Counted from the stretch's first letter, positions 1 through 11,841 are shown. The stretch is DNA of 64,000 nt from Capniomyces stellatus (GCA_001661515.1 LUVW01000010.1:62001-126000), one strand, 5' to 3'. Numbers and translations are program-made. Notes: generated by a model not told the origin, from the sequence alone.

Positions 1-544
1 ATCCAAATCTATTTCCAAAACTAACCCTCAAACTAAAACTAAAACTAAAACTAAAACCAAAGCCAAAGCCAAAGCCAAAGCCAAAACTAGATCCGAAGCA
101 AGTACAAAATCTAAACCTAGTACAAAATCTAAACCCAAATTCAAATCCAAACCCACCACACAAAGTAAAAATAAACGAAACGCTGTCAAATCTTCCAAGT
201 CGAATACCAGTGATAACGACAATCATAGTGATATTGACAGTGACAGTGAATCGAGTGGAAGTGAAGGTCAAGAGTCTGGTGATAATGATGATGATGATGA
301 TGATAACGATGATTATGAAGGATCTAGTGATGGTAAAGACAGTAGTAGTGAAGAAGAAGGATCTGGTGAAGAAGAAGGATCAGGTGAAAAAGAGGTATCT
401 GGTGATGAAGAAGGTGAAGGTGAAGGTGAAGAAGATGAAGGTGAAGGTGATGACGATGATGGGTCAAGTACTGGTGAAGACAACGATGATGAAGAGGACA
501 AAGTGGATGAAGGTGAAGACGATGATGAAGAAGAAGAAGAGTAA
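1..544 (+). CDS. 3' end of an unidentified protein with a basic then acidic tail
   Basis: The frame starting at base 2 is open from the left edge to a TAA at 542-544, so this is the last 180 codons of a gene that begins outside the window. The first half is Lys-rich, with alternating Lys-Thr and Lys-Ala dipeptides followed by Ser/Lys stretches. The second half is an acidic tail of Asp, Glu, Ser and Gly that ends in a run of Glu. Such basic-plus-acidic tails occur in nucleolar and chromatin proteins, but no globular domain is visible, so I do not assign a function. The codon-scale repetition (AAA-ACT, AAA-GCC, GAA-GGT) fits the low-complexity style of the other long proteins here. It is convergent with the INCENP gene. 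Confidence 0.75.
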   Translation, partial: SKSISKTNPQTKTKTKTKTKAKAKAKAKTRSEASTKSKPSTKSKPKFKSKPTTQSKNKRNAVKSSKSNTSDNDNHSDIDSDSESSGSEGQESGDNDDDDDDNDDYEGSSDGKDSSSEEEGSGEEEGSGEKEVSGDEEGEGEGEEDEGEGDDDDGSSTGEDNDDEEDKVDEGEDDDEEEEE

Positions 545-978
545 TATAATTACTACAACCCTTTTAATCCTTTGTACCCAACACCCCCCGTATAATAACA
601 ACTTTGATTAGGACTTTTTGATGAGAGCTGTGTAATACAAAGTATACTTTTTTTATTTCTATTTTACTATTATTTATTATTTAAATATTCATCTACATAT
701 TTATTTATTTATTATTTTTTCACTACTACTGTTTGTTTTTACTATTTCATTTACTTTTGCGACAACTACCACTACCAATAATATACTTGTTCATTTGCTT
801 ATTCATTTGTCGCTACTTTCTTATTTTCTTGGTTTAATGTTAATTTCAATAATAAAATGTAATAAAATAAAGTAAAATAAAATAAAATGTATTAAAATTA
901 CGACTATAGAATAATTAAAACAGGTTGTGGTAAATAATAAAAGTAATTGAAATAGTAACACTTGTTACAACTTTTGGA
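545..978. other. Convergent intergenic spacer
   Basis: AT-rich spacer between two convergent 3' ends. The left half is T-rich and the right half (about 850-960) is A-rich, which matches a pyrimidine-rich 3' flank for each facing gene. Several AATAAA-like words on both strands could serve as polyadenylation signals. No ORF or RNA gene is seen. Confidence 0.6.
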
Positions 979-3900
979 TCAGTTGTATCCCATCTTCTTG
1001 TTATACTCGTCAATCTCCTCCTGACTCAACGCATCCCCACCTACCCAAACCCCACTTGACTTGCGGCTCTTTGCATTCATAAACAACCTACTCTGTCCAT
1101 ACACCCCCGTACCAGTACCATTACCATTACTAGTACCCACCCCACCATTTTGGTCAAATATCTCCTCCACCCTAACTGCCCGAACCCGCCCAAACACCAT
1201 GTCCGGATTAACCTCCTTTTGTTCACCCAACTGTTTCACTAAATTTGGCGTTTTTGCCCACTTTGGCGTCTCTATCAGATCTGGGTTCTTGGCATACCTC
1301 ATCCGCTTCTTTGCCTCCTTCTTCATCCTCGCCACATCATCCCTCGTCGCCCCACTTGGAATCTCATCCATGTACTCATACAACATCTCGTTGTCTGTAT
1401 CGCTATCGTCTGATTCTATCTCTGGCGGCGAGTTTCTTCCCTTTGGTATTATCGTCGTATGCCCAGCACTCATATCCACCATATTGTTGGGCGTTCTTTC
1501 GTTGCTCTTTACACTCATTCTATCGTCCATACCTTTATTCTCTTTTTCTTTCTCATCTTCCCGTCCAACCCCACCCATCTTCTCGTACATACTTATGTGT
1601 CCGTTTATCTTCTGACTCTTTTCTTTTACTGGCGGCGTTTGATACTTGGTTGGATCCTCCCTCATCATATTGCTCTTCAACATGTTCAAACTGTCCTTTA
1701 CAGTCTCCTCAACTGTTATCGCGTTACCTCCACTTTCCTCCCCACCCATCACCTTCTGAACCTCTTCTTCGTCATCCTTTTCATCATCCTCATCGTCATC
1801 ATCATTAATCTCAATTATACACTTTTGCTGCAATCGCTCTCTTTCCTTTAACAGACCGCTCTCATCACTTAACGCCAACACTTCATCCTTTACAGCCTCC
1901 TGTTCGTCATCCTCGATCTCGTTGATATACCCCGGCTCTCTTTCTTGATACGCTCTTTCCTCATAATCCACTACTTCATCAAATCTCCCGTCCATATTCA
2001 TATCCAATCCCATGTCCATATCCATATCCATATCCATGTCCATTCCCATCCCCATTCCGATGCCCATACCCATACCCATTCCCATCCCTATCCCCATACC
2101 TGTGTTCCTGTTGATACCTGTGCCCACCACATTATCATCATCGGTAGCACTATTATTGTGTGTGTTGCCTCCTTTACTGCTGCTGTTTTTCTCCACGTAC
2201 GTGATCATTTCTGACCCAAACATCGGTTCTTCCGATTGGCTTCCCGACGAACTCCTCATCGCTGCTGGTTTCAGCCCATCAAATCTTGGCACACCCACAC
2301 GCCCAGTATTCAGCTCTATTTCCGAGTCCCCACTGCTACTGCTGCTTCTACTGCTGCCGCTGCTGTCAGAACCGCCATTGCCGTCTCCAGTCGATGTATT
2401 CGTAATCATCCGTGAATCTTCTATTAGCTTTGGTGCGCCCTGTGATGACTGCCCAACACTCAAGTCGCTATAACTTCCACCCAGCATCAAACCACTTGCC
2501 CTGGAACTCCCTCCATTACTGCTTACACTTCCGTTATTCAGTCCCATTCCCATATTCATTACCATCCCCATGCCTAGCCCAACTCCTACACCAATATTCA
2601 TTCCCATCCCCATACCTAGCCCAACGCCCATACCAATATTCATCCCCATTCCCATCCCCACGCCTAGATTGCTGGGAGATGATTGGCTAAACTGATTGTG
2701 GGCCTGCTGGTTGCCGAACTGCATTGGATTTGCTACAGACATTGGGACTGATGCTGAAGGTGATGCTGATGCTGAACCCATCGAACCAGTCGCTCCCACC
2801 AAACTCCCCAGCGTATTGAAGTTCTCCATTGAATTCATACTCGAAATGCTGTTGTTCAAGTAGCTATAGCTACTAGCTGACAACGAGTATGGATCTGCAC
2901 TCGCCCCTCCCACCGCTCCTCCCCCGTTCGGTCCAACTCCACCCGATACCGCAAACTGGTCCATACTTATTATCCCATTCATGCTCTGCATTCCCCGGCC
3001 CATATCTGTTGGTGAAGTCATGGCCGGATTCATGTTGCCTCCCCTCACGGTCACCGCCTGTCCACCTCCTGCAAATCCCGGTGCTGCCGACTCATTTTGC
3101 CCATACCCCATCCGGAACATTGGGTTATAGTTCGACCCGCTATTATTCAGCGCGTCTGCCCCCATGTACAAGCTTGCATTGTTGACCATAAGACTATTCC
3201 CTTCTCCTCCTATAATCGACATCCTTTGGGCCATCACTATGTTCGCCTGATCTGTTGATATCCAGTTGCTTGTTGTCTCTGCGTTTGCCATCATGCTCTT
3301 ATTCAGCAACGATGGCGAAACGGTGTCTCCATCAACAGTTACTCTCACTTCTTTTGGTGTCATTGATCCCATCAACATATTTGAGCCCCGTGCCCCCATC
3401 CCTCCGCCTTTCTCCTTCTCGCTTCCCGTCTCACTTTCCGACTCATTTGCATCTCTTTCTGACCCTGTATCTGTTTCGTTGTCCTCTCCCGACTCAAACA
3501 CCATTTCGTACTCTATTGGGTCGTCAAGATCCGCCAAAATATCCTTGTACCTATCATCGTCATCGTCATTGTCCTCAAGCACCTCCCCCCTTCCACTCTC
3601 ATCATCTTCCTCTCCCTCGTCCTCCTCTTCATTCAACCGACCGCTCTTCCCCAGCCCAAACCTATGCTCTGCCTTTATCAACCTAGACTTATTTAAACTC
3701 AAGTATCCTGTCCTCAGACTTGCCTTGCTATCGTTTCGCAGCCCTTTACCCATATCAATTAAACTGTTTGATAGCTTGACCTCCTCTGCATCTTTAAACA
3801 CCCTGTTCAACTGCGGAAGTTTTGCTCGCAGTTTCCCTAATCTCTTCACCAGGCTGTACTCTGACTCGCTTCCTGATGAACCATAACCCTTCGCCCCATT

Positions 3901-5010
3901 CACTTTTCCTGCTAGCTCTCTACCCTTAACCCGTGTTGAAGAGGCTACCTCGCTTATTAACATTGCCTTTAGTGACGGAACCGGTGTAACTGGATTAATA
4001 CCCTGCTTCTTGCCGCCCATACTTCTATACGCCTCGTCATGCGCCCTCATCGCCTCTTGCTCCTCTTCCATCTCCTTCAATTGCGTTGCCCGTTTACCCT
4101 TCTTTCCCTTCCCTCTTGCCTTTCTCTTCACTGCTGCTTCTGCTACCACCTCTTCTTTCACCTTCACACCTTTCCCCCCCTCGTTATCTCCCGATGCTGA
4201 GAACTTGAGCTTTAGCTTTGATACACTAATACTACGATCACTATCCATACTCCCTCTATCTGACCTATTTCCAAAACTACTTCTGCCCGAGTTGCCGCCT
4301 ACTCCGCCTTGGTTTGAGCCTTTTCGACTAATTATTTTGCCCCCTCCGCTATTCCTGTCCCTCAGCCCATTAATCGCATTCACGCTACGCTCGTTCCAAT
4401 TTATCGTGTTGATGTAGTCTGCCTTCAGCTTATCTGGCACGCTATCAATCTTTACCTCCACAATGTGCTTCTTTCCTGGCGTTGATGTAAAACTCTCCAT
4501 TTCTAAATCCAGATCCATTGAACCTGAATTTCGCGAATTCTTTGCGTCTGATTGCCTACTGCCTTTCCCCCTTCCCACTTTCTCCATATCCTTACTGCTC
4601 CTTTGCGAAGTCGATCTCTTTATTGCTGCTGGCCGCTGCACCGCTGGCTCTTGGATCCCATTCCCTTTCCTACTATCCTTCGTCTCTATTAAATCTGAAT
4701 TTTTCATTCCCTTGCCGGCCTCAAGCACAACGCGATCTTTTGCGTTATCCATCTCAAACACATTTCTAATATCTACCCTATTCCTGTGCCTCTTCTTGGC
4801 GTTAGAACTTGTCTTTAGTATGTTTGATAACTTGGCTATTTTGCTTTGCTTTCCATTACACTCTCTTCTCATCAACTCCACATAGCTTTCAACCCACAAC
4901 TCATTTTCGCGTATAGTAGTTTCGAAATCCTCAAGCTTCCTTTTCAACACGCTGTTCCACTTTGTCTCGTGCTGCGTTATCCAGCTCGCATTTCCCACTA
5001 ATCCTGCCAT
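979..5010 (-). CDS. INCENP: INCENP / Sli15 / Pic1, chromosomal passenger complex scaffold
   Basis: Single-exon gene of 1343 residues starting at an ATG (4EF: complement of 5008-5010). INCENP binds and activates Aurora kinase at centromeres and the spindle midzone. The evidence is the C-terminal IN-box: Trp-containing TPKWAKTPNL from residue 1248, NPDMVFG, VEEIF, then the Aurora-activating Ser-Ser-x-x-Trp motif (KSSGVW, about 1317-1322) and a final acidic helix ending in KKMGY. The N-terminal 45 residues (Trp-rich, amphipathic) fit the survivin/borealin-binding helix. The roughly 1100 residues between are disordered, with basic, Ser-rich and acidic blocks and Gly-Met repeats. An insertion rich in Gly, Asn and Thr separates VEEIF from the Ser-Ser motif. 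Identification rests on the IN-box pattern. The long middle cannot be assigned. Confidence 0.85.
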   Translation of the reverse strand: MAGLVGNASWITQHETKWNSVLKRKLEDFETTIRENELWVESYVELMRRECNGKQSKIAKLSNILKTSSNAKKRHRNRVDIRNVFEMDNAKDRVVLEAGKGMKNSDLIETKDSRKGNGIQEPAVQRPAAIKRSTSQRSSKDMEKVGRGKGSRQSDAKNSRNSGSMDLDLEMESFTSTPGKKHIVEVKIDSVPDKLKADYINTINWNERSVNAINGLRDRNSGGGKIISRKGSNQGGVGGNSGRSSFGNRSDRGSMDSDRSISVSKLKLKFSASGDNEGGKGVKVKEEVVAEAAVKRKARGKGKKGKRATQLKEMEEEQEAMRAHDEAYRSMGGKKQGINPVTPVPSLKAMLISEVASSTRVKGRELAGKVNGAKGYGSSGSESEYSLVKRLGKLRAKLPQLNRVFKDAEEVKLSNSLIDMGKGLRNDSKASLRTGYLSLNKSRLIKAEHRFGLGKSGRLNEEEDEGEEDDESGRGEVLEDNDDDDDRYKDILADLDDPIEYEMVFESGEDNETDTGSERDANESESETGSEKEKGGGMGARGSNMLMGSMTPKEVRVTVDGDTVSPSLLNKSMMANAETTSNWISTDQANIVMAQRMSIIGGEGNSLMVNNASLYMGADALNNSGSNYNPMFRMGYGQNESAAPGFAGGGQAVTVRGGNMNPAMTSPTDMGRGMQSMNGIISMDQFAVSGGVGPNGGGAVGGASADPYSLSASSYSYLNNSISSMNSMENFNTLGSLVGATGSMGSASASPSASVPMSVANPMQFGNQQAHNQFSQSSPSNLGVGMGMGMNIGMGVGLGMGMGMNIGVGVGLGMGMVMNMGMGLNNGSVSSNGGSSRASGLMLGGSYSDLSVGQSSQGAPKLIEDSRMITNTSTGDGNGGSDSSGSSRSSSSSGDSEIELNTGRVGVPRFDGLKPAAMRSSSGSQSEEPMFGSEMITYVEKNSSSKGGNTHNNSATDDDNVVGTGINRNTGMGIGMGMGMGMGIGMGMGMDMDMDMDMDMGLDMNMDGRFDEVVDYEERAYQEREPGYINEIEDDEQEAVKDEVLALSDESGLLKERERLQQKCIIEINDDDDEDDEKDDEEEVQKVMGGEESGGNAITVEETVKDSLNMLKSNMMREDPTKYQTPPVKEKSQKINGHISMYEKMGGVGREDEKEKENKGMDDRMSVKSNERTPNNMVDMSAGHTTIIPKGRNSPPEIESDDSDTDNEMLYEYMDEIPSGATRDDVARMKKEAKKRMRYAKNPDLIETPKWAKTPNLVKQLGEQKEVNPDMVFGRVRAVRVEEIFDQNGGVGTSNGNGTGTGVYGQSRLFMNAKSRKSSGVWVGGDALSQEEIDEYNKKMGYN
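1995..2101. repeat. Degenerate hexanucleotide repeat encoding Asp/Gly-Met
   Basis: On the plus strand, units of the form CCCATN and CCATAT repeat about every six bases. Read on the minus strand they encode alternating Met with Gly or Asp inside INCENP. The copies vary at the third codon position, so the array is older or under protein-level selection, unlike the perfect array at 51183-51482. Confidence 0.75.
2540..2665. repeat. Second Gly-Met repeat block in INCENP
   Basis: Imperfect repeat of CCCAT-type units that encodes Gly-Met with interspersed Asn, Ile, Val and Leu. A longer internal duplication is visible: the blocks near 2565-2600 and 2605-2640 both carry the string CCCAACNCCNA. Confidence 0.65.
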
Positions 5011-8000
5011 TATTCCGTGCTTTTATTTGTTTATCACCTTCTTGCTTGTTTACCACCTTCTTTCTTGTTTACCACTTTCTTTCTTCACTTTCGCTATATC
5101 TTTCTACCCCGCTACACAGTTCTTTTAGATCAGCCGTACAAAAGATAAGAGAGCCCTAAACCAAGCCAAAAAAAACACTTTGCTACTTCTTTTTGCCTAG
5201 CTATTCTGTTGACTATATATGTTTATGAAGATCTTATATACCGATGCACCCTTCGTGCAAGTGTTTACGGTTCTACAGCTCTGTTATATCTTGTTGCTGA
5301 AATAAAATATGTGTGTTTGTTTATTTGTTTTTTAGCCCCTTCCTTTTCTTTATTATTTTCAATTTAAAACAACCTATTTTTTCCTCCTTATTTACTTGAT
5401 ATCTTGTACTTTTTTTAATCGCTTATTTGCCTCACCTTTTGTTTATTTTTTCAAAATCGCCCTGTTTAAACCAATTTACATTTTTTTAATTGTTTATTTA
5501 GATTTTCTCTTTTTTGGTCAAAATAATGCTTTCTTTTCTACTTTTCCATAACGAACTACCTTTTTCAGTTGTTAACATCTATTTAATATCCTTGTAATTA
5601 CAGACTTGGTGTTCTTGAACCACTCGTCTTACCTCTCGGTACCCTTTTTTGAAAACTACCAAACATAAACCGGGAAATAAAACGACCCAGTAAACAACTT
5701 TAGAATCCCACCTCTTGCGTTTTTTTTTAAAAAAAACTTCTACTTATTCAAGCCTTCTATTAATATGCTTGCTTTTTTTTCTTTTTTTCTGCTGCTTTTA
5801 CGTCCCTACCATCTTCCCTTGGGATTCCACACTCGCCTTTTTTATTTTTCTTACTCTACTCATCTCTACTTTACAATCACATTTCTTGATTTTCAAATCT
5901 AGGATTTATGATTATCCCATTTCCCTTCATTGCCACCACTATTATTACTTTCCCCTTTCCCATTCCCAACTTAATACTTCCTATTCCACACAACATTAAC
6001 TTTTAAACCCACCAGTTTTATGTAATTCAATTCAATTTTGGCTCTCCTACCAAATTTTGTTTCTAGCCAACCCCTTTGCTCCCTTATCCTCCACTAAATT
6101 TCTTTTGAAATCATTGTTTTTGCTTTACCACATTTACATCACCTCTCACTTATTCACCCTAATTCGATTTTTTTTTCTTTTTTTCTTTTTTTTCTTTTTT
6201 TTCTTTTTTTTCTTTTTTTTCTTTTTTTTCTTTTTTTTTCTTCTTTTTTCCTTTTTTTCCTTTTTTTCTTTCTTTCTTTTTTCCTTTTTTCCTTTTTTAT
6301 TAACTTCTTAAAAAGTCCAAGCCTGATTAAATTACTTGTTGCTCTTGTCTGCATTCTATTTGCTTATTTTTTTTTTCCGCTCAAAAAAAGCTATTTCCTC
6401 ACAATAATAAAAAAACTTTTTCTTTTTGTTCGAACATTCCTTTCAGTGTATGTAATTGCGCCTATAAAAGTTTAATTAATTAAATCTCTAGAGCAGTTTT
6501 CACTTTGAAAGCGTGCATTGTTACAAACCAAAACAAACACACCCAATAGTCATTAATAACGTTAACACCATATTCTACCTTTTTTTTTTTACTGGAAGTA
6601 AATTGCTTAAACGTGCTCTAGCTGGATCCTCCAAAGTACTGATATACAACCAACTCACTTATAGATACGAACATTTACCCTGCCTTGAACAATCGTAATT
6701 ATAAGACTGAATATAAAATATATACACAAGTTCATTGTGAGACTGTGGCCGCGGTAAAAAATCACAAACTGCACTTTGAAAACGATTACATTTACACCTG
6801 CCTTCTTAGCACGGATTTTCAATACGCCCAGAGAAAAACACCTATATCTACCCTGGTTGTGATTCGTTTGTATATTCTTTTGGTATATGTTAATCTGGGT
6901 GTGGCTGTGTTTAGTATATGCGTTAAGCTCTTTAAACAGGTTCGTGGTTTATATGTGAAGGCTATATTCGATTTTACTGAACTTGTGCCTTGTTCCGTGA
7001 TTATTGAGCAAAGTTCTTTACAGTATTAGCTCTTCTCATCTACGAACAAACAGCTATATGCCGGAATAGTTGTGCTTTGAAGTACCCAAATCATATTCAA
7101 AACATTAATAATACTCAATAAACGCCCCTGTGCCACATGCGAGCACAATATATGCCAAAAAAGGCTATTAAAATATATAAATAGGTGATGATCGGCAAAT
7201 GGTACAATGCACTCTTTTCACATGAGTGAATGGGAGCACATTGGACCATATGTAATAGCAAAACAGCAACAACAATAAATATACAGTACTTCTGGCTAGC
7301 GCTAGCAATAAATTCAAGAGTATCAACCTCAAAAAAACAACAGCTGTATGTTTACAGTGATCGAGAAGCAGAGTTTGGTAAAGCTGCTTTGGTTTTGATT
7401 TCAGACACATTGTGTCAAAGTAATATAACAACGCGCGGCATAAACCTATGCGAATTAAAGACAACATATCCTCACATATATTCACGGATGCTACCATTAG
7501 TAACATTGTATTTAAAGTTACACAGCAATGTTGGTCTTGTAACACATAAAAACAGAAACAACTTTTGGGGTATTGCGTATAGTTGAGCGTTATAAGCCAT
7601 TTAGGAATAGTGGGCAGGTAATGTTTCCTTTTTTTGTAGAATATGCATGGTTGAGCTGCAGCAAAATATCGATTACCATTTGGCCACAACTCGAGATTCA
7701 TTGCAAAAGTTGTGAATAAAAAAATAATCAGTCAGTAGTTACAATAATGATAAGAATATCAACAACAGTGTTTTACTAATATTGTTCATTAACGTACGAG
7801 TATGAGGTGAACAATTTAATATCCTCCGAGTATTTAGATTAGTAAGTTATTTAAAGCAGGGGGGAAAAAGATATTGTAAAATGATCAAAACAACGGTAAA
7901 GTAAACGATTGTAAAGGATTACAACTGTTCGTTGTGATAATAATATGCTGTTTGTTTTATATACGCTGTAATTTAGCTATTAAAACGGGATAGCTTTAAT

Positions 8001-9504
8001 CTACATGTTCATCCAACCTTAGTAATTGAATTGAGATTATCAAATGTAGTTTTGAGGATTAAGTAGATTAGAGCAAACTGACATAAATGATGTCCAATTG
8101 GAGTAGCAGAATGATGTCACAGAAAATCCGACATTTATTGATGCGATAGCTTGCTCATTATCCAACTAGAATATTTTTTTATTTTTATTGAGCTGGAGGA
8201 TATTTGGTTCGAAAAAAAAAACAAAAAAAACGTGATGAAATAGGTTGTTAAATATTTTGGAATTGAGAACAATTAAATAGCTTTGGGCCTAATAAATAAT
8301 TCAGACCTAAAGTGAGCATAGACGTAAAAAATACGACTGTTTGGCTGGTTTTGCGAGTTATAATTTTGTCAAAAAAAATAAAGCTTTGCTAAAACATGCG
8401 GTAAAGACCAGACTATAGGCGAACAGTGTGTTATTTCAGTTTATTGACGGTGTTTTATTTCACTATTTCATTGCGTAGTGTTTTATTTTAGATTGTAAAT
8501 TCATAATTGAAGGTCCTTTTATTTATTGCTGTTAGGTAAAACTTGGATTGTGGATTGTTTTTCTTACACACTTTACATTTACAGCTCACTAAGTAATAGT
8601 GCAACTCCATTTGGGCCATGTTACATAACTATAATATGATGTGCGATCCAACCAATACAAAGTCTATGTTTAACAGAGTTTAGACCAATAATCTGTTCAA
8701 ACACAAACCAAATTGGTAATATATTCGCTTTAATTTCAGATTCACTAATTTGAAAAAGCTATGGAAAAAAAAAGTTACTTGGAAGTGGCACATTTGTATG
8801 GAGGCGTCTTTTTATCTTTTTTTTCCACTTTAATTTAGAACCCCTTCCAAAAGCAGAACTTTTTATTTGTAATGCGATTTTTGGCTTTTTTGTTCATATA
8901 AAACCTAAATGTAAAATCCAAATCAACTTAACGCGATTAGCAATGTGATTGATTAAGAACTCAACCAACAAAGTGATATAATATAAAGTAAAAAAAAATT
9001 GCAACATTTTTATTTAACGCTTCAACTAAATCAACAATAATACAAAAATGGTATTAGGGCCAAGCGATAAAATGAAAATATGTGCAATACAAAAGTCCGG
9101 GACTCTTCTTTTATTTCATTTTATTCTTAGCCCAACTACAAACTAGGAAAAAAATAAAAATAAAATCAAAAGATTTATTAGGTATAATATATCGCCAAAT
9201 ATATTTTTTTTTCTAGCGTAGTCTTCTTTATCTATTGAAAGGAATAAAAAGGAGGATATTAAAGCTAGGAATTTATTTTATTAAACACAATAAAAATAAT
9301 TATGCCAGATATAGTGGCTAAATAGCGAATATAACAATCTCACCACCATACTTCAAAATAAACAAAAAAAAAAAGATAAACACACGCTCACGCACATAAT
9401 AAGAACGGGAATCTAGTACAAGTAGCTGGATGATTCAATCTTTATAAACTATTTTGTCAAAATAACAGTAAAAGGAATAGATAATTAGGTACAGTCAGCA
9501 CAAT
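5011..9504. other. 4.5 kb gene-poor divergent region (INCENP / TUP1)
   Basis: From 5011 to about 6480 the plus strand is strongly T/C-rich, so it is purine-rich on the INCENP strand and probably holds INCENP promoter and leader. From about 8870 to 9504 it is A-rich and is probably the TUP1 leader. The middle (6480-8870) has no clear skew and higher GC around 6600-7700. That part holds an ATG-initiated 177-codon ORF on the minus strand (7168-7701) that resembles no family I know, plus overlapping short ORFs that mostly start with non-ATG codons. A CCTATAAAAG word occurs near 6461. I cannot support a definite gene here. Confidence 0.5.
6168..6298. repeat. Polypyrimidine (T8C)n-like tract
   Basis: Runs of seven to nine T separated by single or double C, with period close to nine, over about 130 bases. 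The complementary strand is pure purine (A with G every ninth base). It lies about 1.2 kb upstream of INCENP. An antisense Lys-Arg reading frame across it is a composition artefact. Confidence 0.85.
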
Positions 9505-11841
9505 ATGGCAAACATCTACAATCACAGGCAAATGATGCCCTCGGCACCTATTTCAGGGAGGGTTGTTGAACTATTAGAATCACTAAAGACAGAATTTGAA
9601 AACATATCACAGGATGCCAACGTATTAAAATTTCACAAGGATGAATATGAGCAACGAGGTAGGCGGATTTATTTTTGATTGTTTATTTTTGATTGTTTAT
9701 TATTTTAACTATTACAAAAAAAAAAACACAAGATCAAACTAAAAGCGTGTTGAAGCGGATGGATGCAACGCGTTTTAATGAATTTTCACAACAGCAGCGA
9801 CGAAAATGCAAAAAAAAGATGAAGTGATTTAACGTGTGTTTATAAAAAAAACAAATAGTGAATAACCAGATTACCGAAATGACATCTTTTCAGCAGAACC
9901 TATACGAATTAGAAAGAGTACACCAAGGAATCAAGCAGCAGTAGGTTTAAGAGACAATGGATGAATTAAATGTGTTGCGAGAGATATAATGATAATGGTA
10001 CGCACTAAGTGGGTTGGAAAAAGTACTAAGTGGGATGTATAATATGTGGTTGTAGATATGAGGACGAGATCTATAGATTAAGAAGAGAACTGGAGGCTAG
10101 AGGGGGGCCACCAGCACCACAGGGGCTGTTTTTGGTACAGAACAACTCGATGTCACAGTCAGGAGTAGGTATGCCTGGGCTTGGGTTGGGACAGAGCAGA
10201 CCTGGACAGGGCGTTCAATCACAATTAGGAGCACATCCCGGAGCACACAGCGGCTCGATGGGACCTGGGGGAAGCAACCAATCTGGACCAGGGGTAAGGG
10301 AGGGGGGGGGGGAATATGCATTTAGGAGATATGTAGTGTAGTGTAGAATGAAAAATAAGAGTAAGGTGTGTGTGTTTATATAAGCAATAATAATGTGATG
10401 ATGAACTGTCGAGTAGATCCCAGAGCCAGGGCAAGGACAGGGACAGGGAGTTCATGGGGGGTATTCAAATGGGCCACCGGGAGGATACGGAAGCCAAGCA
10501 GGAGGGTCGACACCAACAGGGGGGCAAGCAGCTGGGTCACGTGTGAACCGTCGCGGACCGGAGTCAGAAACACCGCCAATGTCTTTGCAGCCGCTGTCAG
10601 GAAATGTACGCGGTGGACAGCCTATGGCGGCGCTTACCCCAGGGGCAGGTGCAGGGGCAGTGGCAGGAGTAGGAGCAGGGGTAGGACCGGGACCAGGACA
10701 GGGCAGACTGGTACAGTCAACAGGAGGGGCAATGCGTGGGGCACGATCAGGATTGATAGGCAACAGCCAGCTGTCCGATATGGACCCAGAAAGCGTTCCA
10801 CCACAGATGAAGCGTGAGGGGTCGGACTGGTTTGTTATCTATAGTCCAAAGGTTCCAAGGATGCTGAACATTGATCTTGTCCATACGCTCGACCACAAGA
10901 GTGTTGTTTGCTGCGTAAAGTTCAGCCACGACGGAAAGATGCTGGCAACAGGCTGCAACCGCACAACGCAGATTTGGGATGTAGAAACAGGAAAAAAACT
11001 CTCGGTTCTTGCGGACGAATCAGCGTCCAGCACCGGTGATTTGTATATTAGAGCGGTTTGTTTTAGCCCAGACGACAAGTATTTGGTTACAGGGGCAGAG
11101 GACAACCAGATCAGGGTCTGGGATGTGCAGAGAAAGGCAATCAAGCACATACTGTCTGGACACGAGCAGGACATTTACTCGCTGGACTTTTCTCCAGACG
11201 GCAGGACCATTTTGTCGGGATCGGGAGATCGGACAGTAAGGTTGTGGGACTTGGAGAAAGGAAAAAACCTGCATACGTTCTCTATTGACGACATGGGTCC
11301 TAAAGATGCTGGCGTCACCTCGGTCGCCTTTTCTCCAGACGGCAGACTTGTTGCAGCAGCGTCCCTGGACAAAATGGTTCGTTTGTGGGATGCCCAGACC
11401 GGCCAGTTTTTGGAGCGCGTTGATGGCCACAAGGATTCTGTTTATGCCGTAGCCTTCAGCCCAGATGGCCGGTCGTTGCTGTCTGGTTCGCTAGACAAGT
11501 CTCTTAAAATCTGGGAGCTGCTTTCGCGCCCCGGCCCCAATGGACGCCCGCAGTCTCGCTCAACCTGTTTGACAACCCTTTACGGCCATAAAGACTTTGT
11601 TCTTAGTGTCGCCTATTCACCAGATGGTAACTGGATAGTTTCGGGGAGCAAAGATCGTGGGGTCCAGTTCTGGGACCCACGAAATGCCCAGACCCAATGT
11701 ATGCTTCAAGGCCACAAAAACTCTGTTATCAGCGTTGCAATGGCTCCAAAGAGCCCATTGTTTGCTACTGGAAGCGGTGATTGCCGTGCACGAATATGGT
11801 CTTATGAATCTATTCAAAATCAACACTCGTTAAATCAGTAA
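9505..11841 (+). CDS. TUP1: TUP1, general transcriptional co-repressor (WD40)
   Basis: Spliced from exons 9505-9658, 9859-9940, 10056-10293 and 10417-11841, giving 632 residues. Tup1 forms the Cyc8(Ssn6)-Tup1 corepressor, which is recruited by DNA-bound repressors. Exons 1-3 encode the N-terminal tetramerisation helix: VVELLESLKTEFENISQDAN, then a Leu-rich coiled coil and YEDEIYRLRRELE, aligning with yeast Tup1. A Gly/Gln/Pro-rich linker follows. The Tup1 signature KREGSDWFVIYSPKVPR precedes seven WD40 repeats (about residues 305-632), each with GH and a WD-like dipeptide. Introns of 200, 115 and 123 bases start with GTAGG, GTAGG and GTAAGG and end in TAG. Phases join cleanly (1, 2 and 0). 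The start is the first in-frame ATG before the conserved helix. The family assignment is certain; the exact splice sites are inferred. Confidence 0.95.

Noticed and set aside
1995..2665. CRISPR-like spaced repeats
   Set aside because: The units are short in-frame codon repeats within INCENP without unique spacers.
6154..6354. Lys/Arg-only 66-codon minus-strand frame
   Set aside because: Produced entirely by the polypyrimidine tract on the other strand.
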